DNA of 64,000 bases from Xiphydria camelus (lineage: Eukaryota > Arthropoda > Insecta > Hymenoptera > Xiphydriidae). Under the pieces are notes generated by a model. It was not told where the DNA came from. It saw only the letters and a list, made by a program, of their open reading frames with translations, and searched no databases. The DNA lies in the NCBI GenBank assembly GCA_963678675.1, contig OY783193.1:21188977-21252976 (forward strand), in the 5' to 3' direction. Each line of letters starts with the position of its first letter. Within the stretch, counting starts at the first letter, position 1. Made by a program: the position numbers and the translations under genes. Shown one piece after another: positions 20,928-32,580 of the stretch.

Positions 20928-22607
20928 TTGATGTCTAATGCCGAGGTATCTTACAAAAGTGTATCAATGCAAATCTAAAATTTTTTCATATTCTACATCG
21001 TACGACGGATGTATCACTTCTGCTCCTGAAAACTCTGCAATCACGCGAATTGAAGAAAGGTATAATGTCTACCTAGATAAATTTAAATGTTACTTATAGA
21101 AGACAATGCAATGGTAGATGACTTCTTTGGTTGATATTATTGGATACCGTTGAGATTCTCGCGATTAGAGACCCGCGTGCGTCAATTTTAAATTTAAACT
21201 TGCATTTTCTGAGTAAAAGAGCGAAGAGAGAAAACAAAATTTTCCCGACGTTTCTATGAGCTTCTATCCTCCTATTAAAAAAGAACTATAATCTAAAATG
21301 TGTCGTGCGAAATTACCTCGCAGAGAAAGACTCATTTATAAAAAAAGAAGAGAGATCTATTAATTTTGATTCTCCAAAGCTCTGACTCAGATAAAATTAT
21401 AATCATGATACAATCTCACGCGTGGAAAGGAAGGCTACAATAGCCGTTCCTCGGAGCACTGTCCGACGCGATTGCTGCGACCCAGAGAACTTGAGTATCA
21501 TCGAGTTCTTAATCTAGAACGAATTATCGAACGTCAACGTCGCGGTGGAATTTCTACTGTCCGGCGATTGCATTGCGATATATCGTTTCCGTAAGATCTC
21601 TTGAAGGTCGTTGCAAGAGCTATTTTCTCGTTTGGCTCGCAAAGGTCTCCCACCCGGCGATCTGAAAAACACGTTTAAAAGCCCACTGTGAACAAAATCA
21701 ATCTTTCGCAGCCACGACATTCTGACAATGCGAAACTCCTCTTTGTTCCTGGCGAATAAAAAGTTTACCGCGATAAAATTGTTTAATCGTACCTTGTGAC
21801 GAGTTTCATTTTGACTTTGTTGATGTTTTTCAGTATGTCGCCCATTGATTTCTGGGAGATCAGTGGCGGTTTATGCCGATCGATGAACTTGTAGCCTTGT
21901 AAACTAGCTTTCCTCGCGATGTTAGGAGTCGTTGGAGGTTGCAGAGGTGGCGGCATATAATAATGACTAATTAAAAGTTTTAACATTATGATAAAAACGA
22001 TTACCTACAGTAATTAGCATTGATCCCGAAGCAAGAAATCTTAAAGTCGGCAATAATTTTGTTGCTGGCTGAATTGCTGCATTTCTTGGCGACCTCGAAG
22101 CAATGCGATGTCGTATTTGTCCCAATAATCTCTGACAGGTTTGTTTTTCCAAACGAAATCAAGTGAAGAATTCTACAACCATTGTATTCTTCGAAATAGT
22201 CAACTCTGGAATAGTTTTGTATTAGATATTGGTTATAAATTAGTAGGTATAGGTATCCTTTATTTACTTACCGGGCACGTATTTTCCTAGGATTTCTCAT
22301 TCTTTGTAAGACGTCAATTTCATCATCGGATGATGATTTGAAAACTGGCACATCAATCAACTTTATTTCACAACTAATAACAATTATTATGATTCTGTCA
22401 CGGAATAATAAAGACGCAAACAAAAAGTTAGGTTATCCCGAGGATAGCTAGCTTATCCAGCGCTGAAACTGCCGGATAAGCTATCCCTGCATTTATTCCA
22501 AAGTTTATCCTATTCCGGACTTATACCATCGTGGTAAAACGCTTGCGTACAGGTTATTTTTAGTATAGCGCTATACGGCGTTTATACCGTGTTGGTAAAA
22601 CCGGCCC
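20928..22607 (-). mobile_element. Harbinger-like element carrying mtfr-like exons, copy 2 (truncated)
   Basis: Reverse-complement counterpart of 10469 to about 12148. The terminus lies at 22607 against the TTA (TAA on the element strand) at 22608-22610, within the same X repeat context as copy 1. The distal arm is missing; the match stops at about 20928 next to unrelated sequence. It contains the same truncated transposase (about 21967-22330) and the mtfr-like exons. Confidence 0.8.
21514..21966 (-). pseudogene. Captured MTFR-like exons, copy 2
   Basis: Exon A 21793-21966 and exon B 21514-21661 on the minus strand, with a 131-bp intron and identical splice borders to copy 1. Both exons remain open. 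Compared with copy 1, I see four differences in the exons checked, three of which change an amino acid (R to K before ASLQ; H to D and K to R near the C-terminus). Confidence 0.6.
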
Positions 22608-23465
22608 TTAGCCGGTCAAATAGACTGAAATTTCTCTGGCAGTAAATTTTTATCGTGTATCCACTGCACAATCTAGCTAGATTTATTTTTCTCAACAGAG
22701 ATTCTAGACTAACTCTCGCTAGATTTTTCTCAATGCTGTGTCCACTTGAGTAAATCTAGCTGAAAACGAAAGAACACGTTCGCCAGTGCGCGCATTTGTA
22801 TTTATAATTGTGATACTATTAAACGGTACAGACCGTTGTGTCTAATTCAGAAAGCGCATTTAGTTTACTCTCTCTTAACTCTGCCATCAGTCGCTGTTCC
22901 GTCTCGCGATAAACGGAATTCGACACAACGGTTCGTACCGTTTAATGGTATCACAGTCATAAATACAAATGCGCACTGGCGCACGTATTCTTTCAACGGA
23001 TGCGTGGTCCATCCTTCCTATCGCATACTTTCTACAAAGAAGAATTTCGATGTTTCACATCTAACAATTTTCCTATACTAACGGTATTTAAATGTTATTT
23101 TTAAACGTGCTAACCAATGATCAATCAATCCTCATGCTTTCATTAATGAGGGTAAATACTGCTTCGTACACCGATACAGTGAGCGTGTAGTAGTAAGTGG
23201 TTAAGCTAGGGCTCGGTGAAAGAGGACCATTGAGTCGTGGCGGAGAGAGCCGATGCGTCCCGAGTTAGGCCAGGCGAACGTTGGGACGCAGTTCAGTGAG
23301 GAGACGCAGGGTGACCGTTGCCTCTATATCTATATATAGAATAGATATAAATATAGAGGCAATGTTCAACGTTCGCCTGGCCTTAGCGTATTTAGCCACT
23401 CCAGCGACGTTTCACGAGCAGCCGGTCTCACCCCCGAAGCGCGGCATAAGATGTTTCACATCAAA
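22608..23465 (-). repeat. Repeat X, copy 2 (left part, inverted)
   Basis: Inverse of 9667-10468, ending GCATAAGATGTTTCACATCA at about 23448-23467. It contains an extra segment near 23280-23360, with complementary TATAGA arms around 23320-23360, that copy 1 lacks and copy 3 has. It abuts the giant inverted repeat at 23466. Confidence 0.72.
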
Positions 23466-25576
23466 AATGACAGAGACGAGGCGACGAGACAGAGGAGGAA
23501 GTCGTCACCATGAAGGGTTCCTGAAACGGTACCAGTACTAGCAACGTGTGTGAAGAGTTTAAGAGAACGGGCCATTTACACCCAGTCGCAAATCATGCAG
23601 AGTTCCTGTGACACCCGACAGCGGCATCACGTCAGGAGTATGAACGGTGGAGAAGAACGGGAGCCTCGCTGAAAAAGGAAGGAGCAGTATTGGCGATGGC
23701 GGTGACAGCCCGGATCATGAGCAAAGGCTGAAGAACCTTGAGCGTTTTGGATAAAAAGTGGACGTGACTCGAAGCAGTTATCGTAATCGATTTACGCCGA
23801 CACTGGTGCCGTAGCCAATCTCGATCACAATGGATTCTTCCAACTATAGGCGGTTTCTATATCACTCGTCGCCGTTGATCCTTTCCCTCTTAATCCTTGT
23901 ACATAATGCATCTGTTAATATGAAGTTTGATCCGAAACCCTTCCATCCTTCCTATTGTAACACTCTCGTAACAATACGGTCCGATTATTTTATATTCATA
24001 AGGTTTTATCAGCTTTACGCGTTATTCCTCGTTATTTTCGTTATTTAACCTTGCATTCATACATTATTACTGATGGATTATTAATAAATTAATTCATGAA
24101 AGTGACTCTACTGGCTTGTGCTATTTTTCGTCCAGTATTTCCTTCCGCAAGATATTTGGATAAATGTACCCCTTCGATCTTGAAGAGTTTGGTTGGAATA
24201 AGCAAGACAGAGTGGATAGTGGACAGAGTTTAGGCATTAGGAGGCATACAAGATGTCACAATCAGCGGGACAGGATTTCGTGTAATCATGATTTATTAGA
24301 ATTTTTTCATTCATAAAATTAGCTCCCGCAGGGGAAGTTACATTTTGTACTGTAAACTATAAGATAGATGTATCTCATCTAGAGAGCTACTAATGAAGTA
24401 TAAAATATCAATTGAACACAGATTTGTTGATACAGAAACGATTACTATCCACTTCGTTGTTCAAATGCCCCCGCGATCGGATCAATTAAAAATAACGTTA
24501 AAGAACCACAACACGATGATTTCTACACCGACATTTGCGGGAAGGGCTCGTAATATCTTATATCAAGGCAACTACATCGCGACTTTCTGTTCCGCGATAG
24601 GCTTCGCTTCCTGAAACAATGTTACGTTCAATCGTCGTCGTCTCCCAGTCCCAGGCCTTCCACAGATATCGGTCGCAGACAATGTACCACAGCTGGGAGG
24701 AGGGGGATCGGCTGAAGGAGCAGTAGGGCGAGGCGGAGATGGAGGTTTTTCTGTGTGCGTGTGGAGGTGGAGGGGGGGGGCGGCGGCGGCGGCTCGGTTG
24801 GGGATTAGTACCTCCCTCAGATTTCTGTGGAAAATTGTAATAAAATATAATACATAACCGCGTCTCCTTACTCTCCACCGTCGTTCCTCGTCGCTCGTCT
24901 TCCTTTTGAAGGTGACTTGCAAGGAAACCGTTTCATGTGTGCATCGCCGATTTCATTCATTCTGTTATTATGGTATTCGACATCAAGGTCTAAGAGAGAT
25001 ACGTATTTCTCTTCTCAGCGGATAAAGTTTCTCCGCAGAATCCGCAGATTAAAAAAAACGTGTCTCTTACATTTTGATGTAGAATAACAATATCAGAATG
25101 AACGAGGTCGGCGAGATACACCGGAGACAGTATTACTTTGTTAGATAAGTTTGTAGGTGATCCTACTAATTGTATGCCAATTGTCAGCTACTCCAGTGTG
25201 GAGTATTACCAGGAGATGCCACGAGGAGGCCAATTGACACGTTACACGAATTTCGTACGACCTTTTTATCAATTTCTGAGGTTTACGAATTTCGTGTAAC
25301 TTGATCTTCCACCCTACCGCACTCGCTACATGCGACTCCGAAGGCCGAATGGTGTTGGGGCTTGAGGGTAGTGGGTCTCGTCCAGCACGTGGTCACAGCA
25401 GATGTTCTATGTGCCCTCCTCTGATTTCCTCTCGACATTGATATCGTATGCGCTCCTCTAAGTTTTCTTGCGTATTCCGCAACATATTTCGGGGAATGGC
25501 GGCACATTCTTGTTGAATCAACCTTTTCAGGTGATCGACGCTCTCAATTATTCGCACCCCATCATAAATTTTCATC
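23466..25576 (+). repeat. Left arm of giant inverted repeat (about 2.1 kb)
   Basis: Begins ATGACAGAGACGAGGCGACG and is complementary, with few differences, to 30285-32393. Landmarks: the conserved 24393-24614 segment matching 31244-31465 inverted, a C-rich patch at 24770-24790 matching 31070-31085, and an inverted copy of the last 60 codons of the rosa-like transposase at 25393-25575. The inner end is at TTTTCATCTT (25567-25576). Arms and spacer total about 8.9 kb. Confidence 0.8.
25393..25575 (-). pseudogene. Duplicated transposase C-terminus in left arm
   Basis: Sixty open codons (start MKIYDGVRIIESVDHLKRLI) identical in kind to the end of the transposase in the right arm. The left copy lacks the nonsense change present at 30382-30384, so the arm kept a less damaged version of the C-terminus than the gene itself. 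Confidence 0.65.
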
Positions 25577-26447
25577 TTATGAAAGACAAAAAACTAATAA
25601 ATAGCCTAACTAGAAAACAGCATCTACTTCTTTCCTGAAAAGTAAGGTTCTCTGTTATGTGATTCAAATGTTTCAAATCAATGCGGTACAGAGTTGAAGT
25701 GCCGTGTAGAGAAAGAGCTCCACTGTCGTACATCTGAGCCGTAGGTGAAGACAGGTCATCTTAGCGAACTCAAGTAGCAAAAGGAGTTTTCGAGCATTCC
25801 CGTATCGATAGTTTTCGTAGTTTTTGTGCATCATTAGTGCAGTGTAAGCGCGCCAGTGACTGAAAAACAATGCGATGCTATACCGAGGCCGAGAAGGCGG
25901 AGATAGTGATGTTGGCGGCGCAATTACCACACCGTGAAGTGGTACACATTTTTCGGGAGAGACATCCAGAGTGTCAATTGAGTGCTTCAACAGTGTCGGT
26001 GATACTACGAAAATTTCAAAGGACGGGGTCGACCGTGAATCTACTAAATCCAGGACGCCCGAAAGTAGATCCGGTAGTTGAAAGAACCATTCTCCAGATC
26101 GTGGAAAACAACATGAAGCAGTTGATTAGAGGGATATCGCGACAAACAGGAGGTTTGTTCCAACCGAGCAGAAAACCGTACATGAACGGTACCGGGCATG
26201 CGCAGTAGAGAAATTCTGTTCCAACCGTACGCTGGACGGTCCCTGTACGGTGTTGTGCGGCGTTCCAACCACCGCTGGGATCGTGCGTGGAACGGTTCAT
26301 GTACCGTCCATCCGATGCTTGGTCCTGAGCGTGAACTGTGTGGACTGACATGCGCATTACGGCGATTAGTTTGCCTGGCGCGATTATTTAAATACTTTTG
26401 AGAGTTGACGTTTTCTATCTCCGTATTTTTTTTTGCAAGTTATTAAA

Positions 26448-26559
26448 ATGATGTCTGACAAAGAAGATAGTGATGTGTCGGATATATCGGATATGTCCGA
26501 CACAAGTGACGATGATATCCAATTATACGAAAATAGGGTTAGAAACCAGGATTATTTAG
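26448..26559 (+). CDS. Putative acidic first exon of nested element
   Basis: ATG with AAA upstream opens MMSDKEDSDVSDISDMSDTS and continues to a consensus donor TTAG/GTAAGT at 26560. Asp/Ser-rich leaders of this kind begin many Harbinger-type proteins. The next exon was not identified, and downstream sequence is degenerate. Confidence 0.35.
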
Positions 26560-26714
26560 GTAAGTGACAGGTTGAGGTTAAGTTTACAACATCTTTGTTG
26601 GAAAATTTTGATAGAAAATCATTCAATTTGATTGAAAGACTAGGTATAACGAAGGTGGATTAAATTTGATTTAATGAGAGAAATTTCTGCACAAAATTAT
26701 GCTCCGGGAGTCGC

Positions 26715-27850
26715 CACGTCGAGCATTACCTGCCAAGAAGGAAGAATCCCCCGAGGAGTCGAAGGAAACAAAATAAAGGAACGGAAAAAAGTGAGACGGA
26801 ACAATAGCGAAGTGGTGGAAGCCGGTGCGATTAGTCCCCCGCCAGGCACACTAACAAAGTTGGTTCATCCAGTTTGACATTTGAGGTTAGGTTTTCTGTA
26901 AGTTCTCTGCCAGTTCACCCGCGTGCCGACAAAAGAGGAAGAAGGCTCTGAAAGGGAGAAACAAGCCGAGAAGGGGAAACAGAAGCTAAAGGAATATATC
27001 CTGGAAGGAATAAGAAAGAAGCAACCAACTAAGGGACGAGAGTGTCAGCTCGGAAGCTTTGCTGAACTCACCAGCAAGGAGGGGAACGCTTACGAGCAAC
27101 CAAAAGGGAGAACCAAATATTGAACAAGATATCAGTATAAAGGTAGGTCGTACTAATCCAACTAGGTAAGGAGCGCAACAAGAAGACGTGAGATTTGCTC
27201 CGGAAACGTCATGCCGAGCGTATCTGCTGAAAAGGAAGAATTCTCCAAGGAATCGAAGAAAGTAAAACAACTAAAAAGGGCTCCGGAACAATAGCGAGAA
27301 GGAGGTGGAAGCCGGAACGACCAGCCCCTCGTCAGACATACTAACAAGTCCACCCGCATACCGGTCGCGCGCGAGCAATGCAAGGGATACCCAATGAGGA
27401 ACCGGAATCTTATTAAAAAAAAAGTAAAAGTAATCGGCAGCTGTAATCAGCAGCTATTACGGTAATTATAAGACTCCCAAGGTACTGGCAAAGAGGAAGA
27501 CGCTGATAAAGGAATAAGGTGGAAGAAATAATCAACCAGGGGATACGATATCAATTTAAATGTAAGTCGTGCTAATTTAACCAGTTATACTTAACACACA
27601 CACAACACAAGACCAGGACGATAGATTGTTCTGGGAGACGCCATGCTATGCGTACCTGACATAAAGGGAGAATACCTCAAGGAATCGAAGGAATTAAAGT
27701 TCACGGACTGGAATGGGAGTTGGAACAATAGCGAGGAAAAGGTGGAAGGAATAAGGGATAAGCATGGAACCGACCAAGTAAGTAACACGACGCGAGAGCT
27801 AACAAAAGCCTGTAGGTGTTGAACGAGAACCGGAATAAACGCGAGAGGCT
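26715..27850 (+). repeat. Degenerate 430-490 bp tandem repeats in nested element
   Basis: Three units centred on GGAACAATAGCGA and GGTGGAAG (26797, 27284, 27722), each preceded by AAGGAATCGAAG-like sequence and followed by CAGACATACTAAC or a derivative. Between units, GATATCA-rich junctions with GTA(A/G)GTCGT recur at 27128 and 27548. No stable open frame runs through them. Confidence 0.55.
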
Positions 27851-28592
27851 CCATGGGAAGGATGGAGCAAAGGATGCGAGATGCAACGGTTCGTAGGAAG
27901 GTAACGAAGAAGAAGAGCTCCAGCTTTGAAGACGCATTCGGCCTCCCATGGGCGTCAGGAAGGAAATGAAATGGACTAAGTAGGAAACGCGTAGGGGGAA
28001 TTAATGAAATGAAATAACAGCAATACCAATTTATACCTACTGAAAAATTGTAAAACCTATTTCATCTTTGTTAAAACTACGTAATTTGTTTCAGACGCAG
28101 GCGGTTGGTGTGATCAGAAGAAAATAATTCAAATTGGCAATTGATGGAAGGAAGGCATATCGAAATGAGCAGGCCAGAAGGAGATCCAGATGTAGACATA
28201 CATGAAAGGAAAGAATATTTCTCGATTCAGGTAAGACATTTATGAAATGAGAATGCCGCAATACCAACCTATACCGATTGAATGATCGTGACATCTATTG
28301 TCTTTGTTAATAGGAAGAGCATGTGGGCTTGACAACCAGCACTGCAGGAGAACTTGGAAGTCGAGGACGAGGGAGATTAACGTGGCATACCAACAGACTT
28401 GCGTGTGCAAATTGATGTGTTTCTTTAATTTCATGACGAATGGAAGCGTACAAATTATATTTATTTTCATAGTATAGTTGGTAAAATAGTCTTAAAATAC
28501 TTGAACTTATGGGGCATTCCATCTCAACTTTTAGTAGTAGAAACTTTTGGGTCTCCGATTTAGTTGCTCATTTTTTTTTCCAAGTATCTTTA

Positions 28593-28718
28593 GGGCCGGT
28601 TTTACCAACAGGTATAAACGCGGTATAGCGCTATATTGAGAATAACCATAAGGCTTATTGCTGGTCATTCTCAGTACAGCGCTATACCGCGTTTATACCG
28701 CGTTGGTAAAACCGGCAC
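28593..28718. mobile_element. 126-bp Harbinger-type MITE
   Basis: Ends GGGCCGGTTTTACCAAC and GTTGGTAAAACCGGCAC, with TTA duplicated at 28590-28592 and 28719-28721. It is almost entirely palindromic (GGTATAGCGCTATA arms). The termini are nearly those of the mtfr-carrying element, so the same transposase could have moved both. Confidence 0.82.
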
Positions 28719-28721
28719 TTA

Positions 28722-29440
28722 ATCAATATAAAAACTGGCCTAAATTTTCAGAACGATTCCATAAATCGTTGAGCTGTTATTATTGTTTTTTCATCACGAT
28801 TTATGGCTTCAATTAACAAAATATGGAAGAAATGATCCATATGAAATATTTGTATTTTTTGGTGATTTCGAAAAAAAATTAATTTCTTTATATTGCGTTT
28901 TTTTTATTGAAAATGGAAATAAAAAGTGTTGTATCTCAAAACCGACATTTCTAATTTTCATGATTTTTTTACTCTACATTTCAATATCTTTTACGGTAAT
29001 TTCGAGAGCACTTAGAAAGTGGGGCCTCCCATACACATTTGTTAATGAATTTATTAGTGATTTGAAATGTCAGAATTATCTTCATTCATGCTAGCTTATA
29101 ATGGATTTTTTTGCCCTGCTAAAATGTAATTCCAATACATGATTTTATAAAATTGTACATTTGTTATTAATATGACAGATCGAATTATGAAATATGTAAT
29201 CCTATAAATATGGGCCTTTTAAGTATCTAAAAATGTCTGATGCTTTAGTATGTTTATGGTAGTATGTATATTGCATTAGTATTCGATTCTCGCTGAGAAC
29301 CGAACTCGCTTAGAAAACATCTATTCTCTAAGATAGCATGAATAAAGTCCATTCTGACATTTCAAATGAGTAAAAAAATTTATTAAAGAATGTCTATGGG
29401 AGGCCCCACTTTCTAAGTGCTTTCGAAATTATCGTAAAAG
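28722..29440. other. AT-rich interior of nested element
   Basis: No gene recognised. A 103-codon plus frame (28783-29094) is low-complexity Phe/Ile-rich sequence. TGGGAGGCCCCACTTTCTAA (29397-29416) is the inverse of 29016-29036, giving a loose inverted repeat of about 400 bp. Confidence 0.4.
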
Positions 29441-30284
29441 ATGTTGAGACTTCACGCAACTTGCAAATGACAGAAAATGTCAACTGAAATAGCGTGATAT
29501 AAGCAAGAGAACACCGTGCTCACCGCGTCGTGGGTTAGACACGACTGACCGATTCACGAACGATCCCAAAACCGTTCCAACTGCTCTTGCCAGTTACAAG
29601 CAGTGCAAACATCGCGCCTGCGCATTAAACCGATCCCACCAGTTCCGTAACAGTTCCAGAACCATACAGGAATCGTCGGTTAGAACAAACCTAGGGATTC
29701 CCAAGTCCACTGTGCAACGAGTGCTGCGATTAAATAAAATCAACAATTATAAAGGACAGACGCACCAAGCGTTACCTCATCGCGGTGATCGCCAAAGAAG
29801 ATTGACGTTTTGCCAAACGATGCTGCAACGAATGGACCGACAACCCGATGTGTTACAAAGTATCTGCTTTACAGATTAATGTACTTTCTTTGTGAATGGT
29901 GAAGTAAGGTCACATTTTCATAGATACTGGTGCGCTAGGAATCCTCATATTCTTCGCGAGCAAAATGTGCAAAATAAGCAGAAAGTGAACGTATGGGCGG
30001 GGATCCTTGGCGATCCTTGACGGAAATTTAAATGCTCAATCCTATTTGGACCTCTTGGATCATCAAATACTGCCAGCTATTCTTGAAGTGATCGACGATC
30101 AGGAGGTCATTTTTCAACACGATGGCGCACCGCCACACTCAAGTCAAAGAGTTACTGAACTATTGAATGATGTCTTTGGCGAAGCTCGTTGGATTGGATT
30201 AAGAGCGCCAACAGAGTGGCCACCTCGATCGCCCAACCTTACTCCACTGGACTTTTTTTTATGGGGTTACCTCAAGATGAAAAT

Positions 30285-32393
30285 TTATAATGGGGTGCGA
30301 ATAATTGAGAGCGTCGATCACCTGAAAAGGTTGATTCAACAAGAATGTGCCGCCATTCCCCGAAATATATTGCGGAATACGTAAGAAAACTTAGAGGAGC
30401 GCATACGATATTAATGTCAAGAGAAAATCAGAGGAGGGCACATAGAACATCTGCTGTGAGCACGTGCTGAACGAGACCCACTACCCTCAAGCCCCAACAC
30501 CATTCGGCCTTCGGAGTCGCATGCAGCGAGGGCGGTAGGGTGGGAGATCTAGTTACACGAAATTCGTAAACCTCAGAAATTGATAAAAAGGTCGTACGAA
30601 ATTCGTGTAACGTGTCAATTGGCCTCCTCGTGGCATCTCCTGGTAATACTCCACACTGGAGTAGCTGACAATTGGCATACAATTAGTAGAATCACCTACA
30701 AACTTATCTAACAAAGTAATACTGTCTCCGGTGTACCTCGCCGACCTCGTTCATTCTGATATTGTTATTCTACATCAAAATGTAAGAGACACGTTTTTTT
30801 TAATCTGCGGATTCTGCGGAGAAACTTTATCCGCTGAGAAGAGAAATACGTATCTCTCTTAGACCTTGATGTCGAACACCATAATAACAGAATGAACGAA
30901 ATCGGCGAGGTACACATGAAACGGTTTCCTTGCAAGTCACCTTCAAAAGGAAGACGAGCGACGAGAAACGACGGTGGAGAGTAAGGAGACGCGGTTATGT
31001 ATTATATTTTATTATAATTTTCCACAGAAATCTGAGGGAGGTACTAATCCCCAACCGAGCCGCCGCCGCCGCCCCCCTCCCCCCAACCCACCTCCACACG
31101 CACACAGAAAAGCCTCCATCTCCGCCTCGCCCTACTGCTCGTTCAGCCGATCCCCCTCCTCCCAGCGGTGGTACATTGTCTGCGACCGATATCTGTGGAA
31201 GGCCTGGGACTGGGAGACGACGACGATTAAACGTAACATTGTTTCAGGAAACGAAGCCTATCGCGGAACAGAAAGTCGCGATGTAGTTGCCTTGATATAA
31301 GATATTACGAGCCCTTCCCGCAAATGTCGGTGTAGAAATCATCGTGTTGTGGTTCTTTAACGTTATTTTTAATTGATCCGATCGTGGGGGCATTTGAACA
31401 ACGAAGTGGATAGTAATCGTTTCTGTATCAACAAATCTGTGTTCAATTGATATTTTATACTTCATTAGTAGCTCTCTAGATGAGATACATCTATCTCATA
31501 GTTTACAGTACAAAATGTAATTTCCCCTGCGGGAGCTAATTTTATGAATGAAAAAATTCTAATAAATCATGATTACACGAAATCCTGTCCCGCTGATTGT
31601 GACATCTTGTATGCCTTCTAAAATGCCTAAACTCTGTCCACTATTCACTCTGTCTTGTTTATTCCAACCAAACTCTTCAAGATCGAAGGGGTACATTTAT
31701 CCAAATATCTTGCGGAAGGAAATACCGGACGAAAAATAGCACAAGCCAGTAGAGTCACTTTCATGAATTAATTTATTAATAATCCATCAGTAATAAGGTA
31801 TGAATGCAAGGTTAAATAACGAAAATAACGAGGAATAACGCGTAAAGCTGATAAAACCTTATGAATATAAAATAATCGGACCGTATTGTTACGAGAGTGT
31901 TACAATAGGATGGAAGGGTTTCGGATCAAACTTCATATTAACAGATGCATTATGTACAAGGATTAAGAGGGAAAGGATCAACGGCGACGAGTGATATAGA
32001 AATCACCTCTAGTTGGAAGAATCCATTGTGATCGAGGTTGGCTACGGCACCAGTGTCGGCGTAAATCGATTACGATAACTGCTTCGAGTCACGTCCACTT
32101 TTTATCCAAAACGCTCAAGGTTCTTCAGCCTTTGCTCATGATCCGGGCTGTCACCGCCATCGCCAACACTGCTCCTTCCTTTTTCAGCGAGGCTCCCGTT
32201 CTTCTCCACCGTTCATACTCCTGACGTGATGCCGCTGTCGGGTGTCACAGGAACTCTGCATGATTTGCGACTGGGTGTAGATGGCCCGTTCTCTTGAACT
32301 CTTCACACACGTTGCTAGTACTGGTACCGTTTCAGGAACCCTTCGTGGTGACGACTTCCTCCTCTGTCTCGTCGCCTCGTCTGTCATTTTTTT
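30285..32393 (-). repeat. Right arm of giant inverted repeat
   Basis: Complement of 23466-25576, ending CGTCGCCTCGTCTGTCAT at about 32376-32393. The arm includes the transposase 3' end (to 30459). Beyond 32394 the sequence is unique in the window. Confidence 0.8.
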
Positions 32394-32403
32394 TACCACA
32401 CTC

Positions 32404-32580
32404 TCATTGCAAGTCTTGCTTCGATATTTCATGTTTCCGCCGATGCGTCTTTCTCTTACAGCTATTCGAGTCGGTCTTGGACTGCCTTCGCTTTAAAAGA
32501 GTGCCCCTGCCGTTGACGCTGCTGCTGCTGCTGCTGTCCTTGCTGCTACTACGACTCGAATGTCTGGAATCGTTGTCCAT
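32404..32580 (-). CDS. Candidate host first exon with CAG-encoded Ser tract
   Basis: Minus-strand ATG at 32580 begins MDNDSRHSSRSSSKDSSSSS and reads basic Ser-rich sequence. A GT donor-like CT/GTAAGAG at about 32470 could end the exon after TDSNS. Region 32630-33120 upstream on this strand is GC-richer, with another CAG run near 32655, fitting a 5' UTR/promoter. The gene would have to continue left across the giant inverted repeat at 32393. The sequence is not repeated in the window, unlike its surroundings. No family recognised; low-complexity coding could mislead. Confidence 0.3.
   Translation of the reverse strand: MDNDSRHSSRSSSKDSSSSSSVNGRGTLLKRRQSKTDSNSCKRKTHRRKHEISKQDLQ

Larger units (their letters stand above)
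26151..29692 (+). mobile_element. 3.5-kb DNA element nested in the transposase gene, AGG target
   Basis: Termini AGGTTTGTTCCAACC and GGTTAGAACAAACCT, flanked by the 3-bp duplication AGG (26148-26150, 29693-29695). Removing the element restores the transposase frame across the junction (RQTG then IPKSTV). Subterminal zones hold repeated GAACCGTAC-like motifs and GCATGCGCAG. A 3-bp target and an acidic first exon suggest a PIF/Harbinger relative. The interior is mostly degenerate tandem repeats, and no catalytic domain was recognised. Confidence 0.75.
25870..30459 (+). pseudogene. Rosa-like Tc1/mariner transposase, split by a 3.5-kb element
   Basis: Exon-like left part 25870-26150 (MRCYTEAEKAEIVMLAAQLP; helix-turn-helix head with STVSVILRKFQRTGS) continues in phase after the insertion at 29693 (IPKSTVQRVLR). 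The catalytic core is recognisable: FTD near 29875, FQHDGAPPH near 30112-30138, and PPRSPNLTPLDFFLWGYLK near 30220-30273. The spacing between the last two aspartates is about 42 residues, longer than mariner DD34D and close to the DD41D rosa group. Stops at about 29878, 30018 and 30382 kill it. It probably was the transposase of the element whose arms are the giant inverted repeat, or of an element inserted there. Confidence 0.7.
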
